A DNA stretch of 18,928 nt, from NCBI GenBank assembly GCA_027365515.1, contig DAHXMK010000256.1, forward strand, positions 1 to 18,928, given 5' to 3'. The translations under genes were made by a program, and so were the position numbers. The notes beneath the pieces are model-generated. The model ran no database searches, was not told the DNA's origin, and was given only the letters and a program-made list of their open reading frames with translations. This stretch comes from Candidatus Aminicenantota bacterium (GTDB taxonomy: Bacteria; Acidobacteriota; UBA4820; DSQY01). Below are positions 1 to 7,166 of this stretch, piece by piece (position 1 is the first letter of the stretch; each line of letters opens with the position of its first letter).

Positions 1-558
1 GATGATCTTGAGAGAAGAGAAATCCCGGCACAGGAGATTCTGGCCGCCGATGGAGTGCTCCTGCCTTTTTGGGGAAAGAGGGGAGGCGAAGGGGTGAAAG
101 CCTCCGCCGCTTTCGCGCCCCTTCCCGCCGCCTTGATGGAATACGAGCTGCCCTCCGCCTCGGCCGGAGTATCGCCGGACGAGCCGCCGGCCGGCTTCGC
201 GAGAACAGCCTGCTCGGAGAACGCCGCCGCGCGCTGGGAGAAGGAGGAGAGCCAAGGGACAAACCTTTCGCTCTACGAAGCACCCCTCTTCCGCATAACG
301 TTCGGCGCGCGTGAAAAGCCGTTTGAGAGTTACGTTGACGCAATCTCCGGCGCGGTCTTCATGGCTGACGCCCCTCCCGCGAATACCGCCGCTATCAGCA
401 GCGGTTCCATGAAGGCGCTCTTGGCGCTCTTCGCGGCCGTGGCGCTAGAGGCGCTGCTGATTCCCGGCCTGGGCCTGAGCTTTCTGGCCGCGGCGGCAAC
501 CTGCGTGGCCGCCTTTCCGGTCCTGAAAAAGAAGATTGTTCAGAGGAGTGTTCCATGA
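1..558 (+). CDS. Partial membrane protein, first of three PFW-motif paralogues (5' end outside window)
   Basis: I do not recognise a named family. The reading frame is open from base 1, so the gene almost certainly starts upstream; the GTG at 55 lies only three codons before the PFW motif and would cut into the conserved part. Counting from base 1, residues 19-24 read VLLPFW, followed by a GKRGG turn. A second strand-like segment near nt 271-351 reads LYEAPLFRITF and then YVDAISG. Residues about 135-173 form a very hydrophobic hairpin, followed by a KKK positive patch, so the C-terminus is probably membrane-anchored with a short basic tail. The PFW motif and the second motif recur in the next two genes, which carry N-terminal zinc ribbons; the matching ribbon here would lie outside the window. 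The stop overlaps the next start by ATGA, implying coupled translation. Function unknown. Confidence 0.6.
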   Translation, partial: DDLERREIPAQEILAADGVLLPFWGKRGGEGVKASAAFAPLPAALMEYELPSASAGVSPDEPPAGFARTACSENAAARWEKEESQGTNLSLYEAPLFRITFGAREKPFESYVDAISGAVFMADAPPANTAAISSGSMKALLALFAAVALEALLIPGLGLSFLAAAATCVAAFPVLKKKIVQRSVP

Positions 559-1691
559 GCGCCCCGAGAGCCCTTCAGTGTTCCTTGTGCGGAGGCACGT
601 TGCCTCCGCCTTTGGGCGCGCGGAAAGTCGTCTGTTCTTTCTGCGGCAGGCCGCTCTATTACGCCGCCGACGATTTTCTTCCATCGCTCGTAATTGAACC
701 GGAGGTTTCGGAAGAGACCATCCGAGAAATGGTGCGGCGTCTATTGCGTCATCCCTACCTGCCGGGCGACGCGAAGCGGAAAGCGCTCCTGGTGAGATCG
801 AAGAGGAGCTACCTGCCTTTCTACCTTCTTGCCGGCAAAAGGGGCGGCGTGCTGAGAACGGAAAAAGAGACGGTAATCACTAAGAGCCGCTCCCTGGTGG
901 ATAGGGTCGAGACAGGCTACAACCTTCCGGTTCGCGGCATCGGTTCTAACGTGACTGAAACCGTTCGCGAAGAAGATTCCCGCGTGGTTCTCGGCGATTT
1001 CGTGTATCTCTACGCCGCTTCCGCGCTCAGGGGATGGGACGTGCGCGACGACGAGCTTCGCGAGATGGTTATGGCGCGCGTGGAGAGGGCGGTCGCCGCC
1101 GCGCCACAGGAGATGGCCAAGGAAGGAGAGGTCATCACGCCGGATATCCCGCTCTCGCACGTCATCCAAAAAGGAGTCGAGAGCTTCGAGCACGCGGGCG
1201 AGCTGAAGGTCCTAGACCAGCACGTCTTTCTAATTTACGTCCCGGTCATGACCTTTACGTTCAGGTATGGCCGCGAGCTTTACACCGTGGTTGCCGATGA
1301 ACTCGAGGGCAGGCCGTTGTCCGGCCATCTTCCTTTCAGAAGGGACTGGGGCCTGATTCTCGGCGTGCCGCTCGTCGGCTTGACGGGCTATATAGCCGGG
1401 CTGTTCCTGAAGGCGCTGGGGCTGTTGCCATTTTCGGCGATAGGCAAGGCGGGCGGCGCTCCGCACCTTCTCCTCTTCGTTGGCCTGCTGCTGATCGGCG
1501 CGACCGCCGCGGTCACGACGATCTTGAGCGCCGCGTGGGGGCTCATCCGCAAACCCTATCGTGTGGCGGTTGCTCCGGAAGGCCCCAGGCTAGAAAGCTC
1601 CGAAGCTGATCTGACGAGCCCGCTCCAGCCGGTCACATCCTTCTGCGTCGAGGTGGTCAAAGCCATTCTGGGAGGGAACCGCCGTGACTGA
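555..1691 (+). CDS. Zinc-ribbon membrane protein, unknown function (second PFW-motif paralogue)
   Basis: 378 residues. The N-terminus holds a zinc ribbon, C9-x2-C12 and C27-x2-C30 (CSLCGG and CSFCGR). A YLPFYLLAGKRGG segment (residues 86-98) matches the PFW motif of the flanking genes. Near residues 222-258 a segment reads IYVPVMTFTFRYG and then LYTVVADELEG, resembling the 'P-aromatic strand, then D-x-G turn' seen in TFIIB-type zinc-ribbon proteins of the kind often labelled 'primosomal protein N'-like'. Two membrane segments follow (about 265-293 and 303-330), then a soluble tail of about 45 residues. The start has a good Shine-Dalgarno, GAGGAG at 543-548, six bases upstream, and the gene overlaps its upstream neighbour by ATGA. 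It overlaps the next gene by 8 bases. Neither a helicase nor any enzymatic motif is present. Role unknown; a membrane-associated scaffold or sensor is only a guess. Confidence 0.75.
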   Translation: MSAPRALQCSLCGGTLPPPLGARKVVCSFCGRPLYYAADDFLPSLVIEPEVSEETIREMVRRLLRHPYLPGDAKRKALLVRSKRSYLPFYLLAGKRGGVLRTEKETVITKSRSLVDRVETGYNLPVRGIGSNVTETVREEDSRVVLGDFVYLYAASALRGWDVRDDELREMVMARVERAVAAAPQEMAKEGEVITPDIPLSHVIQKGVESFEHAGELKVLDQHVFLIYVPVMTFTFRYGRELYTVVADELEGRPLSGHLPFRRDWGLILGVPLVGLTGYIAGLFLKALGLLPFSAIGKAGGAPHLLLFVGLLLIGATAAVTTILSAAWGLIRKPYRVAVAPEGPRLESSEADLTSPLQPVTSFCVEVVKAILGGNRRD

Positions 1692-2355
1692 TGAATCGGG
1701 AAGGCTCCTGGTGCCGCTCGTCTGCCCGAGGTGCGGCGGAGACCTCGAAGCTCCGAGCCCTTCGCGCGTGGGAATCTGCCTCAACTGCAAGGTTGCCACC
1801 TTCATGCGGCAGCCGGAGAATGAGTACCACCTCTTCTTTATAGAGGCGCGGGAGCGCAGGCCATCCTCCGAAATCATTTACGCTCCGTTCTGGTTGGTGA
1901 AGGGCTCGGGGAGCTTCAACTGCGGGGACGACAAGAAGAAGAGAATCTACCAGAACGCGCGGAAGCTCGGCCCGCTGTACTTTCCTGCATTTTGGACTCC
2001 GAAAGCGGCCAACTACGAGAACCTCACTATCCGTTACGCCCTGGCTCAGGAATCGCTGGTGGAGGACAAGGAGGCGCATGGAGCGATTCTCGCCGGAGTC
2101 CTGGACCCGTCGCGCCTAGCCGCAATGGCCGCGTTATGTTACGCGGCCTACCTCGACAGGCTGGCGGACGTGACCGGAGTCGAAGCTTCCTATAAAGTCG
2201 AGCAGGTCGCTTACGCCGCCGTTCCGTTCTTAAAAGCCGGCAAAGGCTGGACCGACGGCGTGCTTGGGGTAGCCTTCCCCGGCGCCTATTTTTTCGGCGG
2301 CGGCCCAACGTCGGCGCTGAACGTAACGAAACCGGAAACTGCCCGAGGGCTATGA
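1684..2355 (+). CDS. Zinc-ribbon protein, unknown function (third PFW-motif paralogue; 3' end probably frameshifted)
   Basis: 223 residues as read. The GTG start is set by GGAGGG at 1671-1676 and overlaps the preceding gene by 8 bases. A zinc ribbon sits at C14-x2-C17 and C32-x2-C35 (CPRCGG and CLNCK). IIYAPFWLVKG (residues 64-74) repeats the PFW motif. A later segment reads LYFPAFWTPKAANYENL and then IRYALAQ, and another reads AAVPFLKAGKGWTDGVLG. No membrane segment is evident, unlike the two upstream paralogues, so it may be cytosolic or attached through partners. The reading frame ends at 2355, but coding-like sequence appears to continue in other frames up to about 2439 (separate entry), so the true or ancestral C-terminus may be longer by about 28 residues. 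Function not recognised. Confidence 0.7.
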   Translation: MTDESGRLLVPLVCPRCGGDLEAPSPSRVGICLNCKVATFMRQPENEYHLFFIEARERRPSSEIIYAPFWLVKGSGSFNCGDDKKKRIYQNARKLGPLYFPAFWTPKAANYENLTIRYALAQESLVEDKEAHGAILAGVLDPSRLAAMAALCYAAYLDRLADVTGVEASYKVEQVAYAAVPFLKAGKGWTDGVLGVAFPGAYFFGGGPTSALNVTKPETARGL

Positions 2356-2439
2356 GATGGTGGCCGGCGTCGCGCGGCGGTTCGAAGCGAAGTGGCGCGC
2401 ATCATCCGTTTCAAGAAGCCCAAGGCTCTTGTTGCTTGA
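2327..2439 (+). other. Possible out-of-frame C-terminal remainder of the third zinc-ribbon gene
   Basis: After the frame of the upstream gene ends, a shifted frame (codons from 2330) reads KLPEGYEMVAGVARRFEA with strong G/C at third positions. From 2389 the original frame reads EVARIIRFKKPKALVA and stops at 2437-2439. Joining the two gives one continuous basic amphipathic tail. This fits one extra base near 2331 and one missing base near 2389, through mutation or sequencing error. Chance cannot be excluded in GC-rich DNA. Apart from this, 2356-2435 holds no other gene that I can see. Confidence 0.35.
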
Positions 2440-2463
2440 CAGCGGGCCGCCTTGTGATATACT
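2436..2463 (+). promoter_or_regulatory. Sigma70-like promoter of rpsA-ihfB
   Basis: A perfect -35 box TTGACA (2436-2441) and a -10 box TATACT (2458-2463, one mismatch to TATAAT) are separated by 16 bases. Transcription would begin near 2470, leaving a leader of roughly 48 bases before the rpsA ATG. The leader contains a small CCGG-TTAG-CCGG hairpin (2473-2484). It is the strongest promoter-like match I see in the window and fits the high expression expected for S1. Confidence 0.75.
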
Positions 2464-2501
2464 ACGCGCGGTCCGGTTAGCCGGGCGAATTTGAGTAAAC
2501 C

Positions 2502-2508
2502 AGGAGGT
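2502..2508 (+). promoter_or_regulatory. Shine-Dalgarno that fixes the rpsA start
   Basis: AGGAGGT lies 9 bases before the ATG at 2518. The same frame also has a TTG at 2491, but that codon has no ribosome site in front of it and would place this Shine-Dalgarno inside the coding region, so ATG 2518 is the better start. Confidence 0.8.
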
Positions 2509-2517
2509 AACACCCAC

Positions 2518-4296
2518 ATGACAGAAGCGGAAGGAAAGGCGAAGGGGGATTCGTCTGTCCCCATGGACGTCCCCGAACAGTGGCTCAACCTGACCTCGGA
2601 CAACATCGGCCAGGCCGAACCCCTCGACATGAAGCTCCTGCTCCAGACAGGCGCTCCATCCCAGAACGAGCACAAGCTGCTCAAGGGGAAGGTGGTCGCG
2701 ATCACGCCAACCGACGTGTTGGTTGACGTGGGACTGAAGAGCGAGGGAATCGTCCCGGTTGAAGAGTTCACCAGCCCATCGGGCGAGGTGAGCGTCAAGC
2801 CCGGAGACGAGGTCGAGGTCTTCATCGAGCGGCTGGAGGACGCCAACGGCTACGTCGTCCTTTCCAAAGTAAAAGCCCAGAAGATGAAGGCGTGGGAGGA
2901 AGTGGAGAACGCCTTCAAGGAAAACCGCCCCATCAAGGGCATAATCCTCGACCGCGTGAAGGGCGGCCTCGCGGTTGACGTGGGCGTCCGCGCTTTTCTT
3001 CCGGGCTCTCTGGTTGACCTTCAGCCCGTCCGCAACCTCAGGGCGCTGAAGGGCCAGGAGGTCGAGCTCAAAGTCATCAAGGTCAACCGGAAGCGCGGGA
3101 ACATCGTCCTTTCGCGCAAGGCTTACCTCGAAGAGCGGGTATCGGTGCAGAAGGAAAAAATCCTCGCCTGCATCGCCGAAAAGAAACCGCTCATCGGGAC
3201 TGTCAAAAACCTCACGAACTTCGGCGCCTTCATTGACCTTGGCGGCGTTGACGGCCTCTTGCACGTCACCGACATGTCGTGGAAGCGAGTAAACCATCCG
3301 TCCGAGCTCTTCAAGGTCGGAGACCAGGTCGAAGTTCTCATCCTCAACTACGACGAGGAGACCGGCAAGCTGCAGCTCGGTTACAAGCAGAGGGAGCCGA
3401 GCCCCTGGAAGTCGGTCGCCGAAAAATATCCCATCGGCACGAAGGTCCTCGGGAAGGTAATCTCCCTTACCAACTACGGCGCCTTCATCGAGCTTGAGCC
3501 TGGCATCGAGGGGATGATTCACGTCTCGGAGATGTCGTGGACCAAGAAGGTGAAGCACCCCTCGGCCGTGCTCGAAGTCGGGCAGGAGGTCGAGGTTGTC
3601 ATACTCGACATTGACTCCGACGCCCAGCGCATCTCGCTCGGCTTGAAGCAGGCGAGCCCGAACCCCTGGGACATCATCACCGAGCAGTTCCAGGTCGGCG
3701 ACAGGGTCAAGGGGAAAGTCCGGAACATCACCGACTTCGGCATCTTCGTCGAAGTGCTTGAAGGCGTTGACGGCCTCGTTCACATTTCCGACCTCTCGTG
3801 GAAGCGCGTGAACCACCCGTCCGAGCTCATCAAGAAGGGCGACGAGGTCGAGGCGGTCATCATTAATATTGATGCCGTCAACCAGCGGCTCTCCCTGAGC
3901 ATGAAGGCTCTCATGCCCGACATCTGGGAGGAGTTCTTCAGAAGCCACTACGTCGGCGACGTCGTGACGGGCACGGTGACCAAGCTGGTTGATTTCGGCG
4001 CTTTCGTTGACCTGGGCGACGGCGTCGAGGGGCTCGTGCATATCTCCGAGCTGTCGGACAAACACATCCAGTCGTGCTCAGAGGTCGTCGAGGCCGGGAA
4101 GGCATACTCCTTCAAGATCATCAGGCTGGAGCCCCACGAGAAGAGAATCGGGCTTTCGCTTAAAGAAGGGGCGCCGCGCTCAGATCAGGAGGGCGCGCAC
4201 GAGGGCGAGTACCGCCCGTCGCCCAGCGATGGAAGGGCCAGCCTCGGCGACGTGCTGGACCTGAAGGACTTTCACCGTGACGAGGAGGGCCAATGA
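2518..4296 (+). CDS. rpsA: 30S ribosomal protein S1
   Basis: 592 residues, close to the usual length of proteobacterial S1. Six S1 (OB-fold) repeats are visible at about residues 55-125, 139-205, 225-295, 309-380, 395-467 and 481-553. Repeats 3-6 are the canonical RNA-binding type, with NFGAFIDL / NYGAFIEL / DFGIFVEV / DFGAFVDL cores and GLxHxS/T motifs. Repeats 1 and 2 are diverged, as in E. coli S1, where they bind the 30S subunit through S2. S1 captures and unfolds mRNA during initiation on the small subunit. The gene has its own strong promoter, and its stop overlaps ihfB by ATGA; the rpsA-ihfB order is the same as in E. coli. Neither cmk nor ispH, common upstream neighbours, is present. 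The C-terminal tail after repeat 6 is charged and short. Confidence 0.97.
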   Translation: MTEAEGKAKGDSSVPMDVPEQWLNLTSDNIGQAEPLDMKLLLQTGAPSQNEHKLLKGKVVAITPTDVLVDVGLKSEGIVPVEEFTSPSGEVSVKPGDEVEVFIERLEDANGYVVLSKVKAQKMKAWEEVENAFKENRPIKGIILDRVKGGLAVDVGVRAFLPGSLVDLQPVRNLRALKGQEVELKVIKVNRKRGNIVLSRKAYLEERVSVQKEKILACIAEKKPLIGTVKNLTNFGAFIDLGGVDGLLHVTDMSWKRVNHPSELFKVGDQVEVLILNYDEETGKLQLGYKQREPSPWKSVAEKYPIGTKVLGKVISLTNYGAFIELEPGIEGMIHVSEMSWTKKVKHPSAVLEVGQEVEVVILDIDSDAQRISLGLKQASPNPWDIITEQFQVGDRVKGKVRNITDFGIFVEVLEGVDGLVHISDLSWKRVNHPSELIKKGDEVEAVIINIDAVNQRLSLSMKALMPDIWEEFFRSHYVGDVVTGTVTKLVDFGAFVDLGDGVEGLVHISELSDKHIQSCSEVVEAGKAYSFKIIRLEPHEKRIGLSLKEGAPRSDQEGAHEGEYRPSPSDGRASLGDVLDLKDFHRDEEGQ

Positions 4297-4568
4297 CGAA
4301 GGCCGACATTATCGAGTGGGTGGCGCAGCGCTCGGACATTCCCAAGAAGCAGGCCGAGATGGTCGTCAACACCGTTCTGTTGTCAATCGTCGAGGCCCTT
4401 GACGCCGGCGAGAAGGTGGAGCTTCGCGGCTTCGGCTCCTTCCGCATGAAGAAGCGGGACGCCAGGGTGGCGAGGAACCCGAAGACCGGCGAAAAAGTCC
4501 AGGTTGAAGAGAAGAAGATTCCCTATTTCCGCGCCGGCAAGGAACTCAAGGAACTCATCAACAAGTAG
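4293..4568 (+). CDS. ihfB: Integration host factor subunit beta (HU/IHF family)
   Basis: 91 residues, the normal size of an HU/IHF subunit. It begins MTKADIIEWVAQRS, has the ELRGFGSF turn in mid-protein and the DNA-contacting beta-arm motif ARNPKTGEKV, and ends with a PYFRAGKELKELIN helix. Dimers of this family sharply bend DNA by inserting the arm proline into the minor groove. The similarity to E. coli IhfB (N-terminal MTK, RNPKTG) and the position directly after rpsA favour IHF-beta over HU, although the separation of IHF from HU by sequence alone is not absolute. No ihfA partner lies in the window. The ATG overlaps the rpsA stop, so it is translationally coupled to S1 and shares its promoter. 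Confidence 0.9.
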   Translation: MTKADIIEWVAQRSDIPKKQAEMVVNTVLLSIVEALDAGEKVELRGFGSFRMKKRDARVARNPKTGEKVQVEEKKIPYFRAGKELKELINK

Positions 4569-4577
4569 ATCGAGGAA

Positions 4578-4601
4578 CGGGGCCGAGGTCTCTCGGCCCC
4601 G
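4578..4601 (+). terminator. GC-rich 10-bp hairpin after ihfB (weak terminator or mRNA-stabilising stem)
   Basis: CGGGGCCGAG (4578-4587) pairs perfectly with CTCGGCCCCG (4592-4601) around a GTCT loop. The following bases, CTTCAAATGG, are not a proper T-run, so termination is probably partial. The HIT gene begins only about 20 bases later with no promoter of its own that I can see, so it may depend on read-through. Confidence 0.55.
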
Positions 4602-4622
4602 CTTCAAATGGCAGGGGAGGCG

Positions 4623-5111
4623 ATGGAAATAGTCTATACTCCATGGCGTCTGCCGTACGTCCAAGCCAAACCCACGGATGGTTGCGTCTTCTGCGCCGCG
4701 CAAAAGGCTCCTCCATCATTTGAGAACCTCGTCGTTTACAGCGACGAGAACCTCCTCATCATGCTCAACAGGTTCCCTTATACCAACGGCCATATGCTGG
4801 TGGTGCCGCGTCCGCACGTCAGCTCGCTCACCGGCCTAGAGGAAAGCCACAGGTGCGCATCGGTGAGGGCGCTGACCCTCTGCGAAGTGCTGCTTCGGGA
4901 TCTCTTCAGGGCGCACGGCGTCAACGTGGGCCTCAACCTAGGCCAGGCCGCCGGAGCCGGAATCATAGACCACCTTCACTGGCACATCCTGCCGAGGTGG
5001 ATAGGGGACACCAACTTCTGCACGGTCGTTTCGGAACTCAGGGTCATCCCGGAGGATCTGAAGGCGACCTACGACCGCCTCGCTGGTGGTTTCGCCGGAA
5101 AAACAATCTGA
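4623..5111 (+). CDS. HIT-family hydrolase/phosphorylase (Ap4A phosphorylase-like)
   Basis: 162 residues from ATG 4623. The HIT signature HLHWHIL is at residues 117-123, within GAGIIDHLHWHILPRW; the middle histidine of this motif is the nucleophile in the family. The N-terminal C21-x2-C24 (CVFC) is half of the zinc site commonly found in HIT proteins. The GAGxxxHLHWHxLPRWxGD context is typical of the bacterial ATP adenylyltransferase / Ap4A phosphorylase branch rather than the Hint branch. Expected role: cleavage of diadenosine tetraphosphate or related dinucleotides in the cytosol. An upstream ATG at 4608 is in frame but has no ribosome site and adds only MAGEA, whereas GGGGAGG lies just before 4623; the family usually begins near the TPWR segment. 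It probably belongs to the rpsA-ihfB transcript through read-through. Confidence 0.85.
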   Translation: MEIVYTPWRLPYVQAKPTDGCVFCAAQKAPPSFENLVVYSDENLLIMLNRFPYTNGHMLVVPRPHVSSLTGLEESHRCASVRALTLCEVLLRDLFRAHGVNVGLNLGQAAGAGIIDHLHWHILPRWIGDTNFCTVVSELRVIPEDLKATYDRLAGGFAGKTI

Positions 5112-5178
5112 AACGGGCTTGGCTATCTGTGCGTGCGGGCGACGGTCATGGCTCCCAGCAGCAGACTATTCGGCATAT

Positions 5179-5205
5179 TTGCCCTGCCATAGCGTGTGGT
5201 AAAAT
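5179..5205 (+). promoter_or_regulatory. Candidate promoter of kup
   Basis: TTGCCC (5179-5184) and TAAAAT (5200-5205) are separated by 15 bases; a one-base offset of the -35 gives 16. The boxes are imperfect, but this is the best match in the 139-base gap (5112-5250), which otherwise holds no gene that I can see. Transcription would begin near 5211. Confidence 0.45.
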
Positions 5206-5210
5206 AGGGT

Positions 5211-5230
5211 CGGCGCATTACCAAGCGCCG
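5211..5230 (+). promoter_or_regulatory. Hairpin at the 5' end of the kup leader
   Basis: CGGCGC (5211-5216) pairs with GCGCCG (5225-5230) around ATTACCAA, and a T-G pair can extend it. It falls at the predicted transcript start and just before a weak ribosome site (AGGG at 5237-5240, 10 bases from the ATG). It may stabilise the mRNA 5' end. The leader is too short for a known K+-linked riboswitch. Confidence 0.4.
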
Positions 5231-5250
5231 GGGGCTAGGGCAGTCGCAAA

Positions 5251-7146
5251 ATGAACGAGCAAATCTCGGAGGCGCCGAGGCACGGCCGGTGGCATTCCGC
5301 TTTCCTCGCGCTTGGCGCTTTGGGCGTTGTTTACGGCGACATCGGAACTAGCCCGCTTTACGCGCTTCGCGTCTGCTTGGGACAGGATTACAACGTTGAG
5401 ACGACGCGCGCCAACGTTTTAGGGATTCTCTCTTTGATCCTATGGGCGCTCGTCTTCGTCATCTCCATAAAATACATTGTCTTCATCATGCGCGCCGACA
5501 ACAGGGGGGAGGGCGGCATCCTCAGCCTGATGGCTCTTGTGCGGCGCTCTCCGTCTGGCGGGCACGCCGACAGGGCCGGACTGGTGGCGCTGGGCCTTTT
5601 TGGAGCGGCGCTCTTGTACGGGGATGGAATGATCACCCCGGCAATTTCTGTGCTCAGCGCCGTCGAGGGGCTCGAAGTGGCCGCTCCCGCTCTCACCCAT
5701 TTCGTCGTGCCGGTAACGGTGGCCTTGCTCGTGGCGCTTTTTCTTTTCCAGCGGAAGGGAACCGCCGGTATCGGCTCGGTCTTCGGACCCATAATGTTGA
5801 TTTGGTTCATAGTGATGGCCGTTTTAGGGGCGGCGGGAATCGCGCGGCAGACGGAGGTTCTCGAAGCTGTCAACCCGTGGTACGGGGTCAGGTTTTTTAT
5901 GGACAACGGCCTCGAAGGATTTCTTGTCCTGGGAGCCGTCTTTCTCGTCGAGACCGGAGGCGAAGCTCTATACGCCGATATGGGGCACTTCGGCAAAGGG
6001 CCGATCAGGCTTGCCTGGTACTTGGTGGTCTTGCCCTCCTTGCTGCTCAACTATTTTGGCCAGGGGGCGCTTCTGTGGGCTGATCCGGGGGCCGAGCGCA
6101 ATCCCTTCTTCCTGCTGGCGCCAGACTGGGCGAGATCGCCGTTAGTTTTCCTGGCCGCCGTCGCAACGATAATCGCCTCGCAGGCGGTGATATCTGGAAG
6201 CTTTTCGCTCACAAGGCAGGCCGTACAGCTTGGATACTGCCCAAGGCTGGAAATACGGCATACCTCTTCCGAGGAAATCGGGCAGATTTACGCGCCGGTG
6301 GTAAATTGGACTTTGATGGTGGCTACCATTGCGCTCGTGCTGGCCTTCGAGACCTCCGACAACCTCGCGGCGGCTTATGGAATAGCCGTGACGACGACGA
6401 TGCTTATAACGACGATCCTCTTTTTCTTCGTCGGCAGGGAGAGGTGGCGGTGGCCTATGTGGGCGATCCTGCCTCTCACGGGGGCGTTCCTGATAGTTGA
6501 TTCCGCTTTCTTCGGCGCCAACATTTTCAAGGTTGCCCACGGCGGATGGGTTCCGCTAGTCATAGCCGGGGGCGCGTTCATTTGCATGTCAACGTGGAAG
6601 ACGGGGCGCGCAAAGCTCGCCGGGCGTCTCGCCGCCGATTCTCTTCCGACCGAGCTTTTCCTTAAGGACGTTGAGTCTCATCCACCGGTACGCGTCCGAG
6701 GGACAGCGGTTTACATGACGGGCAGCGGAAAGGGCGTCCCGCCGGCGCTTCTTCACAACCTGAAGCACAACAAGGTGCTCCACGAAAGAGTTGTCTTCCT
6801 CACCATAGAAACCGAGGAAGTGCCTCACGTCAAAGAGGAGCAGAGGCTTGAAGTGACTGAGCTTGGCGCCGGCCTGTTCAGGATAGTTGCCCGCTACGGC
6901 TTCATGCAGACGCCGAACGTCCCCGCCGCATTGAAGCGCGCCGCCCGCTTCGGGCTGCAATTCGACATGATGCAGACGACATTCTTTCTGGGCCGCGAGA
7001 GCCTGGTGCCTGCGAGCCGTTCTGGTTTTGCCAGGTGGCGCGAGAGGCTCTTCGTCCTCATGTCGAGAAACGCCCAGACGGCGACGGCCTTCTTCGGCCT
7101 GCCGGCAAACCGCGTTGTCGAGTTGGGCGCGCAGATAGAGATATGA
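5251..7146 (+). CDS. kup: Low-affinity K+ uptake transporter (Kup/HAK/KT family)
   Basis: 631 residues, close to E. coli Kup (622). The family hallmark GVVYGDIGTSPLY lies at residues 25-37 in the first membrane helix. Further family segments are RADNRGEGGILSLMAL in the first cytoplasmic loop, ALLYGDGMITPAISVLSA, and NYFGQGALL. About twelve hydrophobic helices fill the first 450 residues, followed by a soluble C-terminal region of about 180 residues, as expected for Kup. It acts at the inner membrane as a proton-coupled K+ symporter. It is preceded by its own probable promoter and followed by a 69-base gap, so it is likely a single-gene unit. The ribosome-binding site is weak (GGGGGCTAGGG), suggesting modest translation. 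No other K+ system (ktr, trk, kdp) is in the window. Confidence 0.96.
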   Translation: MNEQISEAPRHGRWHSAFLALGALGVVYGDIGTSPLYALRVCLGQDYNVETTRANVLGILSLILWALVFVISIKYIVFIMRADNRGEGGILSLMALVRRSPSGGHADRAGLVALGLFGAALLYGDGMITPAISVLSAVEGLEVAAPALTHFVVPVTVALLVALFLFQRKGTAGIGSVFGPIMLIWFIVMAVLGAAGIARQTEVLEAVNPWYGVRFFMDNGLEGFLVLGAVFLVETGGEALYADMGHFGKGPIRLAWYLVVLPSLLLNYFGQGALLWADPGAERNPFFLLAPDWARSPLVFLAAVATIIASQAVISGSFSLTRQAVQLGYCPRLEIRHTSSEEIGQIYAPVVNWTLMVATIALVLAFETSDNLAAAYGIAVTTTMLITTILFFFVGRERWRWPMWAILPLTGAFLIVDSAFFGANIFKVAHGGWVPLVIAGGAFICMSTWKTGRAKLAGRLAADSLPTELFLKDVESHPPVRVRGTAVYMTGSGKGVPPALLHNLKHNKVLHERVVFLTIETEEVPHVKEEQRLEVTELGAGLFRIVARYGFMQTPNVPAALKRAARFGLQFDMMQTTFFLGRESLVPASRSGFARWRERLFVLMSRNAQTATAFFGLPANRVVELGAQIEI

Positions 7147-7166
7147 CTGATCCAATTTCGCTTGCG

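Noticed and set aside
2491..2517. TTG start extending rpsA by nine codons
   Set aside because: No ribosome site before it; the true Shine-Dalgarno would be inside the coding sequence.
2350..4065. 571-codon open frame on the minus strand opposite rpsA
   Set aside because: It is the mirror of GC-biased rpsA codons: composition is dominated by D, L, V and E without any recognisable domain, while the plus strand has six clear S1 repeats.
4853..5254. 133-codon plus-strand frame bridging the HIT gene and kup
   Set aside because: Most of it lies in another frame of the HIT gene, and its low-complexity R/G-rich product looks like out-of-frame GC-rich DNA.
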